From Phycisphaera sp. (lineage in GTDB: Bacteria > Planctomycetota > Phycisphaerae > Phycisphaerales > UBA1924), in assembly GCA_020639255.1 (NCBI GenBank), contig JACKGZ010000004.1, forward strand, positions 62,001-126,000: DNA of 64,000 bases, in the 5' to 3' direction. The position numbers were made by a program, and so were the translations under genes. Of this stretch, positions 8,632 through 17,859 are shown piece by piece (position 1 is the first letter of the stretch; the number at the start of each line of letters is the position of its first letter). The notes below the pieces were generated by a model. That model did not search any database, was not told where the DNA came from, and saw only the letters and a list, made by a program, of their open reading frames with translations.

Positions 8632-9330
8632 GTGAGCAACTCCGGGCACATCGGGATCGTCGCAGTTAGCCCTGAGGGGGCTTCGCTTTGCTACCGACAC
8701 CTCTTTCGGCACGCCGCTCGGCTCTACCCCGATCGCGAACCGCCGCGGGTGACGATCCACAACGAGCCGCTGCCGACCTATATCAAGAGCGTCAGAGCGG
8801 ATGATTGGACCGGGGTCGCGGAGCTTCTCCTGAAGTCCGTGCGAGTGCTGCATCTTGCTGGGTGCGACTTTGTGCTCACCCCGGACAACGCGGTTCAGCA
8901 CGGCGTGATGATCGCCGAGCACGATTCGCCTATCCCATGGCTCACGATGACAGATCTGGTCGCCGATGCTCTGATCGAGCAGAAACACCAGACAGTCGGG
9001 ATTCTTGGGACGAGATACGTCACCCAGGGCTCGGCATACCAGACAGCCCTCGGTCTGAAGGGCATCAAGCTCCAGGCACCGATCGATGAGGATGTGGATC
9101 GGCTGGACGAGATCATCTTTAAGGAGTTGATCTACGGCTCGTTCACGCCCGAATCAAAGCGGGCGTTTCATGCCATCGCCCATGGGCTTCATGAACGCGG
9201 CAGCGAGGCCCTGGTGATCGCGGCGAGCGAAATCAAGCTGATCCTGGATGAGGCTCAATTGCCTATCCCCACATTTGATGCTGCGGATCTGCTCGCTGTG
9301 GGAGCGGTGATCCGGGCGGCTGAGGGCTGA
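8632..9330 (+). CDS. Aspartate/glutamate racemase-fold protein lacking catalytic cysteines
   Basis: The 232-residue product has the layout of the Asp/Glu racemase superfamily: an N-terminal HIGIVAVSPEGASLCY, a pseudo-symmetric centre with TVGILGTRYVTQGSAYQTAL, and the later LVIAASEIKLIL. In active racemases the two catalytic cysteines sit in xxCNTxH and GCTE. Here the equivalents read TPDNAVQ and AASEI, so both cysteines are replaced. I chose the GTG at 8632 because GGAG/GGAGG precedes it and the family N-terminus begins there; the upstream codons in frame look non-coding and overlap hscB. It may be a lyase or isomerase of different chemistry, or a binding protein. A 7-bp hairpin follows the stop. 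Confidence 0.75.
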   Translation: MSNSGHIGIVAVSPEGASLCYRHLFRHAARLYPDREPPRVTIHNEPLPTYIKSVRADDWTGVAELLLKSVRVLHLAGCDFVLTPDNAVQHGVMIAEHDSPIPWLTMTDLVADALIEQKHQTVGILGTRYVTQGSAYQTALGLKGIKLQAPIDEDVDRLDEIIFKELIYGSFTPESKRAFHAIAHGLHERGSEALVIAASEIKLILDEAQLPIPTFDAADLLAVGAVIRAAEG

Positions 9331-9334
9331 TTCG

Positions 9335-9354
9335 ACAGCCAGATCCTTGGCTGT
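9335..9354 (+). terminator. Hairpin just after the racemase-like gene
   Basis: The stem is ACAGCCA paired with TGGCTGT around a six-base loop and begins four bases after the stop codon. No T-run follows, so it may be a weak or factor-dependent terminator or a 3' stabiliser. Confidence 0.35.
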
Positions 9355-9421
9355 GGGGCGTCGGTTGCCCATATTCTCTCGGATCGGGGTCCGAAGTCAC
9401 TGGACGGGCCGAAAGCGGGCG

Positions 9422-9430
9422 TGATACGCT
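9422..9430 (+). promoter_or_regulatory. Candidate extended -10 promoter element
   Basis: TGATACGCT fits an extended -10 box (TGnTAnnnT). No good -35 box is seen at the expected distance. Transcription from here would start around 9437, immediately before the first hairpin of the leader. This is a weak sequence-only call. Confidence 0.25.
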
Positions 9431-9436
9431 GACCCT

Positions 9437-9720
9437 GTCGACTGCCTCGCGGGAGGCAGCGCCACCGGTCCGGAAGGCCGATTCGATCGGCATTTCGGAG
9501 AACAAGAAGGCGGGGGCTCCGCGCGAGTTCGCGGCCGGCGTGTACGCCGGAGCGATGTGGATCGCGGAGCACCGACGTGCAAAGGAATGCACGCGGCCAC
9601 GCCCGGAACCTAGGCACGGACGAATTCGGCAGGCCCGGCATGGAGTACGAGCCGGGACGCCGAGGGTGTATTGGCGCACGGGCAACGCCCGTTGTGTGTC
9701 CCTTTTGGACGGAGCGGATC
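9437..9720 (+). promoter_or_regulatory. Hairpin-rich leader upstream of the LEPR surface protein
   Basis: The 390-bp gap 9331-9720 holds no convincing gene. Its last 280 bases contain a series of perfect stem-loops: 9442-9459 (7-bp stem, GCGG loop), 9477-9491 (6 bp, TCG loop), 9519-9534 (5 bp), 9535-9550 (6 bp, TGTA loop), 9576-9593 (6 bp, AAGGAA loop) and 9678-9692 (6 bp, AAC loop). A short GTCC/GGAC stem lies just before the GGAG ribosome-binding site and the ATG at 9721. No known riboswitch consensus was recognised; cyclic-di-GMP and cobalamin motifs were considered and do not fit. A structured 5' untranslated region that controls expression is the simplest reading. Confidence 0.5.
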
Positions 9721-12700
9721 ATGCTCAAGCAGGACTTGGTGTCGCGGATTTCTCGTCGTCTGAGCTTCGGCCAGACCGGTTCGAAGGCTGAGAAGCTCCG
9801 CGATCGAGCGGGCAGGGCACCGGCCTCGCCCATGGGCGCATTCGAGGCGCTCGAACCCCGAATCCTGCTCTCGGGCGACCACCCAGGGTTTGACGATGTG
9901 TTCGGCCCATCGAACACGCCACCGACTGTCATCACGATCGACATGAACGGCGACGGCGCCGGCTTCGGCACCATCGGTGACGTCGCCAACGACGACGGCG
10001 ACTTCTTCCAGTTCACCGCCACGCAAGACGGCTTCGTCTCGATCCTCGGCCAGACCTTCGCCGACGGACTCGACACCGCGCTCGAACTCTACAGCACCGA
10101 CGGCACCAAGCTCTCGGGCGACACCGAAGGCCTCGACAACGGCACCACCGCTCGCGGCCTCGCCCCCGACGGCTGGCTCGGCTTCGTCGCTGAGATGGGC
10201 GAGACGTACTACATCCGCGTCATCGGAGAGAGCGCCACCACTGGCGCCTACGCCCTGCGCGTGCACACCGCCAATCAGACACTGACCATCAATTCTTCGA
10301 CCGGCATCGCTCGCACAGGCAGCGATACGAACGACGAACAGGAAATCGCATCGCTCCAATCCGACATCATCTACTCATTCACCACTCCCGACCTCGAGAA
10401 GTTCGACAGCATCGGCAGCATCCTCGCCGGCAATATTGTCTTTGGAGATGACGGCGACGGCTACATCGGCGGGGGCGGCAACTACAAGGACCCGCTCGAT
10501 ACCCGTGTCGAGCTCTACGACGCCGAGGGCAACCTGATCGGCGCCGATTCCGAGAGCGGCCATCTTTCGGATGGGTTCCTCGTCACTCGATTCGAGCGCA
10601 ACACGACCTATTACGTCCGTGTCCGTTCCGATGCGGTGGTCGACACCGTCGAGTTCGACTCAGACATCAACGCGAACGATAACGTCGCCGCGGGTTTCTT
10701 CGAACTCCGAGTTCAGGCTGCGGGCACAGACTTCCCGCTTGATGACGTCACAAAGATCGGCGTTCGGTTGCGCGATGTATTAGATCCTTCCAATACGATC
10801 GGGGCTGAACTCCTTCGTGATCAGCACTCCGCGCAGATCTTCACATTTGAGGCGCTCGGCACCGGCAGCACCATCATTAATTTCATGAGCTACTTCCAGC
10901 CGGCACCGGGTGCCATCGTGCGTGGCTGGGATCCGAAGATTGCACTTTACGAGTACGGTTCGCTTACGCCGATTGCCACAAATGACTCGGCGGTTTCTTT
11001 CGATACATTTGATCGCGCGGAGATTGTGGCCGATCTCCAGGGCGGAACGAAGTATTTCCTTCTTGCCGACGGGTTCGACGGCCTGCTCCAAGGTGTCACC
11101 GCGACTCCGCGTGACTACGCAGCCGCGGAGATGAACTATCTGCTGGTCATCGAATCGAACGCCACGATCGACCGCAGCGACCCCGACCAGCAGATCGACG
11201 ACCACATCGACATCGAATTCGACGACATGGACAACACGCTTGTCGTCAACCAGCAGCTGATCCGTGATCTGGCGACGCCGCTGATCTGGGGCGACCCGTT
11301 TGTCCCGGTCGGCTGGAGCACACCGGGCACGGACGACGTCGACACCAACGGCGACATGATCGGCGATTTCTACGGGCAGGATCCCAACGCACCGTTCCCG
11401 TCGGTGTTTGACTTCGAGAACCCGGTGACCGACCACAGCCTGGTTGTGATGGCGCGCGCGATCGGCCGCCTCGACACCGCGGGCGACACCGACGTCTTCA
11501 TGTTCGTGCCGCAGGTTGACCACCTCGGACGATTCGAGGGCAGCACTCAGGTCGACGCGATGGGCGACGACATCGTGCCGCCGCTCTGGAACGTCAACGG
11601 CCGCCCCGCGTCACGGATCTCGATCCTCGTTCAGTTCGAGCAGGAGTGGACCGGCCTCGGGCCCGTGGCGATCCAGATCTTCGACTCGAATTTCAACCTC
11701 GTGAACGAAGAGTTCATGACGCCGCAGCAGTCGCACAACACCTCGCTCAACAACCCCGCCGGCGTGGACAGCCCGTCGCTGCTCGGGCCCAACCCGACCT
11801 CGACGAACAAGCAAGAGTTCGGCGTCACGCTCGACAACGAGTACTGGGGCGGCGAGGCGTACTACCTCGTTGTCTCCTCGGCCGGCACACGCACCCGCTA
11901 CAACGTGATCGTGCAGGGCGACGCCCAGGACGACACGTTCGGCACAAACACCGACGCCCCGAGCGAGGGCAACTTCGGCGGCGCGGTCAACACCACGCTC
12001 ACATTCGACAACTTCTCGGGCATCGCATCCACGATCGGCAACACGAGCTTCGTCCCCGAGGTCCGTGAATTCGACGTTGAGAGCGGCATCGACCCGGCCG
12101 AGGACTTCCCCAACTTCTTCGACACGATACGACAGAACGGGCAGCTCGGCCGTATCACCGATATCAACGACACGGACATGTACCGCTTCGTGGCGACCAA
12201 GACCGGCACTGCCGAGATCATCATCAGCACGACGCAGATCACCGACGCGTTCCAGGAGCAGTTCATCAACCCGCTGCTCGGCCCGATCAGCACACGCAAC
12301 ATCTCCAAAACGTACAACAGCCCGCTCGATGCGGCCATCCGCATCTACGACAGCAACGGCAACCAGATCGCCTATGTCAACGACTACCTCGGCTACACGG
12401 CCGAGGGCACCACGATCAACTTCGGTGACGGCGCCAACCCGAACGTCGGCGATGTCCAGGTATTCCGCAAGGACCCTCGCTTCGTGCTGAATGTGCAGCA
12501 AGGGCAGGAGTACTTCGTTGTCGTCGAGAGCTCGCAGCGATACAGCAGCAACGCGAGCGCGGCCAACCCGGCCTCTCGAGGTGCGGCGGATCCGAACCGG
12601 GTGGACTGGCGCGTCGCGACCGGCTCGTACCAGCTCATCATCAACGCCACGCCTCAGAACAACGTCGACGACCACTCAAACGCGGCGGGAGCATTCCGCG

Positions 12701-15700
12701 AGACGGTCATCGCGATCGATTCGAACCCCAGCAGCACCGCAAACGGCACCGGTGGAATCTCGGGCAATATCAACGCCCAGGGCGACATCGACTTCTTCAG
12801 CTTCATGGCGCCCATCGACGGCCTCATGACGCTGACCATCGATCCGGTGGTCACACTCTCGCTGGCGATCACGATCCGCGATTCCAACAACAACATTGTG
12901 TTCCTGCCGAACAACTCGGCGATCAGCGGCGAGCCGCTGACGGTGAGCTTTGCGGTCGATCAGGCCGAGCGGTACTCGCTGCGAGTCGCCGGACTGACCG
13001 GCAGCGGCAACTACACGATCGATATCTCGGGTGTTCCCGTGGCGGACGACCTTGCCGACGAGGGCCGATTCTTTGCGGCCAGCCAGCTCGACTTCGGCGA
13101 GTTCAGCAGGCTTGCCGAGACGAGCGGCATCCTGAACCAGGGCGGCGACTCGGACATCTTCTTCTTCGATGCCGAAGTGACCGATCTTGCAACCGTCTCG
13201 GTGACGCGCCAGACTGGTCAGGCCTCGATGACCCCCGCGGTGATCGTGTATGAGCTCGGCGAGGACAACTACCCGACGCCCAAGCCCATCATCCACAGCA
13301 TCGCACGCGATCTGAACCCGACCGATACCGGCCGTGCATCCGTCGACTTCTCGACCCAGGCCGGGCGGCGGTACTACATCGTGGTCAAGGGATCCGATGC
13401 GGCCAACTCGGTGGGCGGGTACGACCTCTCGGTCGAGTACGACCCGGCCGACGACCACGCCGACATCGGTCAGCTGATGGACGCCACGTTCATCAACATC
13501 GTGCCGAGCACCGGCAACGGCTCATCGACGGGCATCCTTGAGCAGTCCAACGACTCGGACCTCTTTGTGTTCGGCGTGCCGACAACCGGCCCGACCGACA
13601 TCTCGCTGGTCTGGGACGCGGTCCCCGGGGCCACGTTCGAGCTCCGTCTCTATGACATCAACGGCGACCGGATTTACGCCAACGGCATGACCGCGACGTA
13701 CACCAGCAGCTCGGGCTTCCTCGCGATCCCGCAGTTCACCGGCAACACGGCTGACATCTTCTACGTCGCCGTTGTGGGCGCTACCGCGACTCGCATCGAC
13801 TACACACTCAATATCAACACCGGCATCGTGGACGACCACGCCAACGACACGAACTTCAGCCAGGCCACAGAGATCCCTCTCGAGGTCAACACCGGTGACG
13901 GAAGCGCCACCGGCCGCCTCGAGGTCGACGATGACACCGATCTCTTCACGTTCGCGGTCGTTGACAACGGCGACGTCATCATCGATGTCGACCAGGGCAC
14001 CATCGGGACGCTTGTATTCCGCCTGTACGACTCGTCGATGACGCTGATCACCCCGACCGTGATCGACGGCAACTCGATCATGTTCACCAACTCGGCCGGG
14101 CAGGACGCTCGGTACTACCTCTCGATCGGATCAACATTCCCCGGCATCCGCACCGGTTCGTACACCGTCAATGTCGACGGCCCGCCCATCGCCCCGGATC
14201 CCAACGACGACCACGTTAATCAGGGAAACCTGGCAGGCGCGACCGTGCTGGATGTCAACAGCATCAACGGCAACGCCTCCGACACCGGCGTCATCAACAC
14301 GATCACCGATACCGATCTCTTCCGCTACGACACGATCGGTCGCGGCGAGCTGTACATCCAGATCTTCTCGGGTGATGTGCCCACACCGGACTTCACCGTG
14401 CGGATCTTCGATGCCAGCGGCAACGAGCTGATCGACCTTGCCGACGCGATCGGCGTGCCCGGTGCGACCGGTGTCACCGCCGCGACAAGCTTCACCTCGT
14501 CCGGCGCCGGCCAGACGTTCTACATCCTCGTTGATTCAACGGACGACACCGACACGGGCAACTACACGCTCCGAGTCGACGGCCCGGCGGTCACAACGCG
14601 CACGTACTACCCCGAGGGCTTTGCCAACGCGGGCATCCACGAGTTCATCTCACTGGCGAACCCGAACGACGAAGCCGTCAGCTACAGCGTCACCGTGTAC
14701 TACGCGGACCCGATGCTCGGATCTGCGGTCGTGGCGACGGGCACGCTCGCAGCGGGCGCCCGTGGCGGCACAACGCTGTCGTACGGTGCCGACATCGACA
14801 ACGACGGCAACGCCGACTACGCACCGGGGATTATCGCCAACGAGGCCTATGCCATCGTTGTTGAGTCCACGCTGCGGCTTGGCGCAAGCCTGAGCCACTA
14901 CGACTCGAACCTCGTGCGCGCCGGCGCGATCGGTGAAGCATTCACCGATCTCACCAGCGACCGCTGGGACTTCCCGGATGTGATCCGCAGCCCGGGTGTC
15001 GTCGAAGAGTTCGTGGTCTGGTACAACCCCAATCCGTTCGATGTGACGCTCACGATCACGGCGTACACCGGCAGCGGGTCCACCATCGTGCTCAGCCCGA
15101 TGACTGTGGGCGCCAACAAGCGTGGCGGCCTTGAGATTCACAACGTGGCGACGCTGCCGCTGGGCACCTTCGCACTCGAGATCCTCTCGGCACCGGTCGA
15201 CTCGGCGAACAACGGGGCGAACATTGGCATCGTCGCGGGCCTGAGCCGCTACGATCTCGTCAACCGCTTCGCCTTCGGATACCTCGGTGTTCGCGATGGC
15301 GGCAGCACCACCAACATCATCACGGCGCTGACCAACGGCACCGATATCACCAGCGAGTTCTCGATCTTCAATTCGGGCTCGACGGCTGCGACGGTCGACA
15401 TCGTCGGCTCGTATCTTGAGGATCCGGGTCTGCCCGACCTCGTCCGCCAGGTGACCGTCGGTGCGGGCGAGCGTCTGCGCCTCACGGGCACCGCGCTCGC
15501 GTTCGCCTCAAATGAGCCGATCGGGTTGCGTATCACCTCGAACGTTGACGTCGCGATCACCGCGATCGAACGTCAGCGTGGCGATGCCGATGCGACCGCC
15601 GCGTTCACCGAAGCCGGCACCTCCTTCTACTTCGGTGACGCCTTCATGAACCCGCTGCGTGCCGGCAATCTCTACACCGAAACGCTCGCGTTCTACAACC

Positions 15701-15978
15701 CCGGTGACGCCGACACCGACGTGACAATCACCTTCTTCTTCGCCGACGGCTCGGCCGAACGTGTTCGGATGGAAACGGTCGCGGCCGATGACTTCCTGCT
15801 CCTGCGTCTCGAGAACGTGGCGCAGGTCGTCCAGAGCCGTCCGCAGCTCAACTACTACGCCATGCGGATCGACTCCACCAGCGGCGTCGTGGTCTCCATG
15901 ACCCACTACGACGGATTCCTCGGTGGCGGCTGGGCCACCGGCGGTGCTCCGCTCGGCTTGACCAGCTCGATCGCCTGA
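9721..15978 (+). CDS. Giant LEPR-motif surface protein with pre-peptidase C-terminal-type repeats
   Basis: The 2085-residue protein carries EALEPRILLSGD at residues 42-53, the LEPRxLL-type signature at the N-terminus of very large exported proteins of Planctomycetota. The body is a series of beta-rich modules resembling bacterial pre-peptidase C-terminal (PPC) domains. They have DxDxFxF cores (such as DSDIFFFDAE, DTDLFTFAV) and DDHxN linkers recurring about every 126 residues between about residues 1109 and 1496. The last 450 residues contain three or more related modules with FxNP/YNPN cores. No LPXTG or PEP-CTERM anchor is seen. The ATG at 9721 has GGAG eight bases upstream. It is a likely secreted or cell-envelope protein; an adhesin role is inference. 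Confidence 0.85.
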   Translation: MLKQDLVSRISRRLSFGQTGSKAEKLRDRAGRAPASPMGAFEALEPRILLSGDHPGFDDVFGPSNTPPTVITIDMNGDGAGFGTIGDVANDDGDFFQFTATQDGFVSILGQTFADGLDTALELYSTDGTKLSGDTEGLDNGTTARGLAPDGWLGFVAEMGETYYIRVIGESATTGAYALRVHTANQTLTINSSTGIARTGSDTNDEQEIASLQSDIIYSFTTPDLEKFDSIGSILAGNIVFGDDGDGYIGGGGNYKDPLDTRVELYDAEGNLIGADSESGHLSDGFLVTRFERNTTYYVRVRSDAVVDTVEFDSDINANDNVAAGFFELRVQAAGTDFPLDDVTKIGVRLRDVLDPSNTIGAELLRDQHSAQIFTFEALGTGSTIINFMSYFQPAPGAIVRGWDPKIALYEYGSLTPIATNDSAVSFDTFDRAEIVADLQGGTKYFLLADGFDGLLQGVTATPRDYAAAEMNYLLVIESNATIDRSDPDQQIDDHIDIEFDDMDNTLVVNQQLIRDLATPLIWGDPFVPVGWSTPGTDDVDTNGDMIGDFYGQDPNAPFPSVFDFENPVTDHSLVVMARAIGRLDTAGDTDVFMFVPQVDHLGRFEGSTQVDAMGDDIVPPLWNVNGRPASRISILVQFEQEWTGLGPVAIQIFDSNFNLVNEEFMTPQQSHNTSLNNPAGVDSPSLLGPNPTSTNKQEFGVTLDNEYWGGEAYYLVVSSAGTRTRYNVIVQGDAQDDTFGTNTDAPSEGNFGGAVNTTLTFDNFSGIASTIGNTSFVPEVREFDVESGIDPAEDFPNFFDTIRQNGQLGRITDINDTDMYRFVATKTGTAEIIISTTQITDAFQEQFINPLLGPISTRNISKTYNSPLDAAIRIYDSNGNQIAYVNDYLGYTAEGTTINFGDGANPNVGDVQVFRKDPRFVLNVQQGQEYFVVVESSQRYSSNASAANPASRGAADPNRVDWRVATGSYQLIINATPQNNVDDHSNAAGAFRETVIAIDSNPSSTANGTGGISGNINAQGDIDFFSFMAPIDGLMTLTIDPVVTLSLAITIRDSNNNIVFLPNNSAISGEPLTVSFAVDQAERYSLRVAGLTGSGNYTIDISGVPVADDLADEGRFFAASQLDFGEFSRLAETSGILNQGGDSDIFFFDAEVTDLATVSVTRQTGQASMTPAVIVYELGEDNYPTPKPIIHSIARDLNPTDTGRASVDFSTQAGRRYYIVVKGSDAANSVGGYDLSVEYDPADDHADIGQLMDATFINIVPSTGNGSSTGILEQSNDSDLFVFGVPTTGPTDISLVWDAVPGATFELRLYDINGDRIYANGMTATYTSSSGFLAIPQFTGNTADIFYVAVVGATATRIDYTLNINTGIVDDHANDTNFSQATEIPLEVNTGDGSATGRLEVDDDTDLFTFAVVDNGDVIIDVDQGTIGTLVFRLYDSSMTLITPTVIDGNSIMFTNSAGQDARYYLSIGSTFPGIRTGSYTVNVDGPPIAPDPNDDHVNQGNLAGATVLDVNSINGNASDTGVINTITDTDLFRYDTIGRGELYIQIFSGDVPTPDFTVRIFDASGNELIDLADAIGVPGATGVTAATSFTSSGAGQTFYILVDSTDDTDTGNYTLRVDGPAVTTRTYYPEGFANAGIHEFISLANPNDEAVSYSVTVYYADPMLGSAVVATGTLAAGARGGTTLSYGADIDNDGNADYAPGIIANEAYAIVVESTLRLGASLSHYDSNLVRAGAIGEAFTDLTSDRWDFPDVIRSPGVVEEFVVWYNPNPFDVTLTITAYTGSGSTIVLSPMTVGANKRGGLEIHNVATLPLGTFALEILSAPVDSANNGANIGIVAGLSRYDLVNRFAFGYLGVRDGGSTTNIITALTNGTDITSEFSIFNSGSTAATVDIVGSYLEDPGLPDLVRQVTVGAGERLRLTGTALAFASNEPIGLRITSNVDVAITAIERQRGDADATAAFTEAGTSFYFGDAFMNPLRAGNLYTETLAFYNPGDADTDVTITFFFADGSAERVRMETVAADDFLLLRLENVAQVVQSRPQLNYYAMRIDSTSGVVVSMTHYDGFLGGGWATGGAPLGLTSSIA

Positions 15979-16006
15979 TCCGGGCCGAGAACCTCATGCA
16001 TCCACC

Positions 16007-16042
16007 CCACCCTCGCGACCGAGTCGCGGGGGTGGTTCTTTT
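16007..16042 (+). terminator. Intrinsic terminator of the LEPR surface gene
   Basis: A 13-bp stem (CCACCCTCGCGAC with GTCGCGGGGGTGG, one wobble) around a CGA loop is followed by TTCTTTT. It lies 28 bases after the stop codon and isolates the giant gene from the redox pair downstream. The rest of the 15979-16170 gap shows no gene. Confidence 0.88.
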
Positions 16043-16170
16043 GGCAACCCATACGAACATTCTGCATACAAAGAAAGCACATTGGGTACCCGCTGTGAGA
16101 ACGACATAGCATTCGGCAGGCCAGAGGGAACATCGGAGGTATGGGCGGCGTTCTTCTGGATGGAGGCAGC

Positions 16171-17070
16171 ATGAGCTTTCGGATTGGAACGATCGCAGCG
16201 GGCATGATCGCTGTCGCTGTGTCGTCACTTCATGCACAGCCGAGCTTTGATGATCAACCCGAGCACTCGCGCGTGAGCCTGATCGCCGAGACGGACGCAT
16301 TCAGTCCGGGGACAACATCCACGATCGCTGTGGTGTTTGAGATCGATAAGGGCTGGCACACCTACGCCGATTCGATCAACGACTCCGGCGCGCCGCTGCT
16401 CGTGAAATGGGCGTTGCCCGAGGGGATCGAGATCGGCAATGCCATCTGGCCCGCGGCTCACCGCCATGTCCAAGCCGGTGGCATCCTCGACCACACCTTC
16501 GACGACAGACTCGTTGTGCTCTTCCCGGTCGACGTTGCGAGCGGAGTCGAGATCGGGAGCGATGCGCTGATCTCGGCAAGCCTTGAGTGGCTGGTCTGCG
16601 ACGCCAACCGTTGTGTCCCACAATTCGCCGAGGCTTCGATCGAGCTCCCGGTGCAACGATCAAACAAGCCCGGCCCGAAAGCGTCGGTTGTCCAGAAAGC
16701 CCGAAGCGAAACCGGCAAGCTCGCAACCGGGGCCCGCTCCGACGCGATCATCCTCGGGTGGGAAGGCGACACGCTCGTTGTCTCGAATGTGATGGGTTAT
16801 GCCCTCGAATTCATCCCCGGTCCAGGCTGTCCGGCACCGGAAGATCTGCTCGAATCGGGTTATTCCGATGTGGGCAGACTGGAACTGGCGTTCGACTTCG
16901 ATGACCATCCAGACAGTGAGGTCGTCGGCTGGGTCAGGCTTGTCACACCCGAGGGCAAACGGCTCCCACCGATCGACACCGACCTGTATCTAATTCGACT
17001 CCACCGCGGACAAGGTCCGAACCGCATCCTTGGTGGTGTAAGTAGTTCACAAACCGATTCGGCTCGATGA
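16171..17070 (+). CDS. Exported DsbD N-terminal-domain-like protein
   Basis: The 299-residue protein starts with a signal peptide ending near SSLHA (residues 1-22). An immunoglobulin-like domain follows, resembling the periplasmic alpha domain of DsbD (GWHTYADSINDSG, then LEWLVCDANRCVPQ). The C-x4-C pair would be the thiol pair that receives electrons from the DsbD membrane domain. Here the domain stands alone: no transmembrane or thioredoxin domain is fused to it. The ATG at 16171 has GGAGG five bases upstream; an ATG ten codons earlier has its Shine-Dalgarno too close. A redoxin follows after 26 bp, so the two are probably one exported redox unit. Confidence 0.75.
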   Translation: MSFRIGTIAAGMIAVAVSSLHAQPSFDDQPEHSRVSLIAETDAFSPGTTSTIAVVFEIDKGWHTYADSINDSGAPLLVKWALPEGIEIGNAIWPAAHRHVQAGGILDHTFDDRLVVLFPVDVASGVEIGSDALISASLEWLVCDANRCVPQFAEASIELPVQRSNKPGPKASVVQKARSETGKLATGARSDAIILGWEGDTLVVSNVMGYALEFIPGPGCPAPEDLLESGYSDVGRLELAFDFDDHPDSEVVGWVRLVTPEGKRLPPIDTDLYLIRLHRGQGPNRILGGVSSSQTDSAR

Positions 17071-17096
17071 TGCCGAGTGCATTCACGGAGGTTCAC

Positions 17097-17753
17097 ATGA
17101 TCAGCATCACACGCAGACGAACACTGACAAGCATTCTCGCAGCGGGCATCGGGGCGCTGGGCGTTGCAGTCGCCACCGGTGCGGGCACCGTTGCGCCCTC
17201 GTTTGAGGATGGCGTCAAAGTCGGCGACAAGGCTCCCGAGTTCACGCTCACCGACATCCACGGTGAGGAGCACTCGCTGAGCGATTATGAGGGCAAGATT
17301 GTCGTCCTCGAATGGTTCAACCCCGACTGCCCCTTCGTCAAGAAATTCCACTACAAGACCGACACGATGCGGAAGACCTATGCGAGCTTCGAGGGCAAAC
17401 CGGTCGAGTTCCTGGCGATCAACTCCGCCAGCGCCCCCGGCAAGCAGGGATGGGGTGAGGAGCGCAACCTCGAAGCCGAGGAGTTGTACGAGATCAAGTA
17501 CCCGATCCTGCTCGACAAGGACGGCTCGGTCGGCCACGCTTTCGGTGCCAAGCGCACGCCCCACGTCTTCATTGTCGACGCCGAGGGCATCGTCCGGTAC
17601 ATCGGCCCGATTGACTCAACGAGCAGCTACCAGGAAGTCGGCGAGAAGAACTATGTCGAAATCGCCGTCAATCAACTCCTCGACGGCGAGAGCGAGATCG
17701 TGACAGCCGACATCCCCGCTTACGGCTGCGCTGTGAAGTATGTGAAGAAGTAA
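17097..17753 (+). CDS. Exported thioredoxin-like redoxin (AhpC/TSA-type)
   Basis: The 218-residue protein has an N-terminal export signal (basic ISITRRR, then a hydrophobic stretch to about residue 30). A peroxiredoxin/TlpA-like fold follows: VGDKAPEFTLTDIHGEEHSL, WFNPDCPFVKKFHYKT, RTPHVFIVDAEGIVRY and YIGPID. The active-site segment has a single cysteine (PDCPFVK) instead of CxxC. This fits a one-cysteine redoxin class common in Planctomycetota. A further cysteine near the C-terminus (AYGCAVKY) might resolve it. GGAGG stands five bases before the ATG at 17097; an earlier ATG overlapping the upstream stop is less likely. A strong terminator ends the transcript. Confidence 0.82.
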   Translation: MISITRRRTLTSILAAGIGALGVAVATGAGTVAPSFEDGVKVGDKAPEFTLTDIHGEEHSLSDYEGKIVVLEWFNPDCPFVKKFHYKTDTMRKTYASFEGKPVEFLAINSASAPGKQGWGEERNLEAEELYEIKYPILLDKDGSVGHAFGAKRTPHVFIVDAEGIVRYIGPIDSTSSYQEVGEKNYVEIAVNQLLDGESEIVTADIPAYGCAVKYVKK

Positions 17754-17777
17754 GCCAATCCGGATCGTGATTCCCAA

Positions 17778-17810
17778 CGCGGCCCGGGCAACCGGGCCGC
17801 GTCTACTTTT
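17778..17810 (+). terminator. Intrinsic terminator after the redoxin gene
   Basis: A perfect 10-bp G+C stem (CGCGGCCCGG / CCGGGCCGCG) with a GCAA tetraloop is followed by TCTACTTTT. It lies 24 bases after the stop codon and separates the redox pair from the rseP operon. Confidence 0.88.
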
Positions 17811-17859
17811 GGATCCCACTCAGAACCCACCTGTTGCCTGACCGATACCATAAGGACAC

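Noticed and set aside
9437..9720. Known riboswitch (cyclic-di-GMP or cobalamin type)
   Set aside because: The conserved sequence cores of these classes were not found; only generic hairpins are seen.
9577..9720. N-terminal extension of the LEPR protein
   Set aside because: The frame is open, but the segment lies in the hairpin array, lacks a ribosome site, and the family N-terminus starts at MLKQDL.
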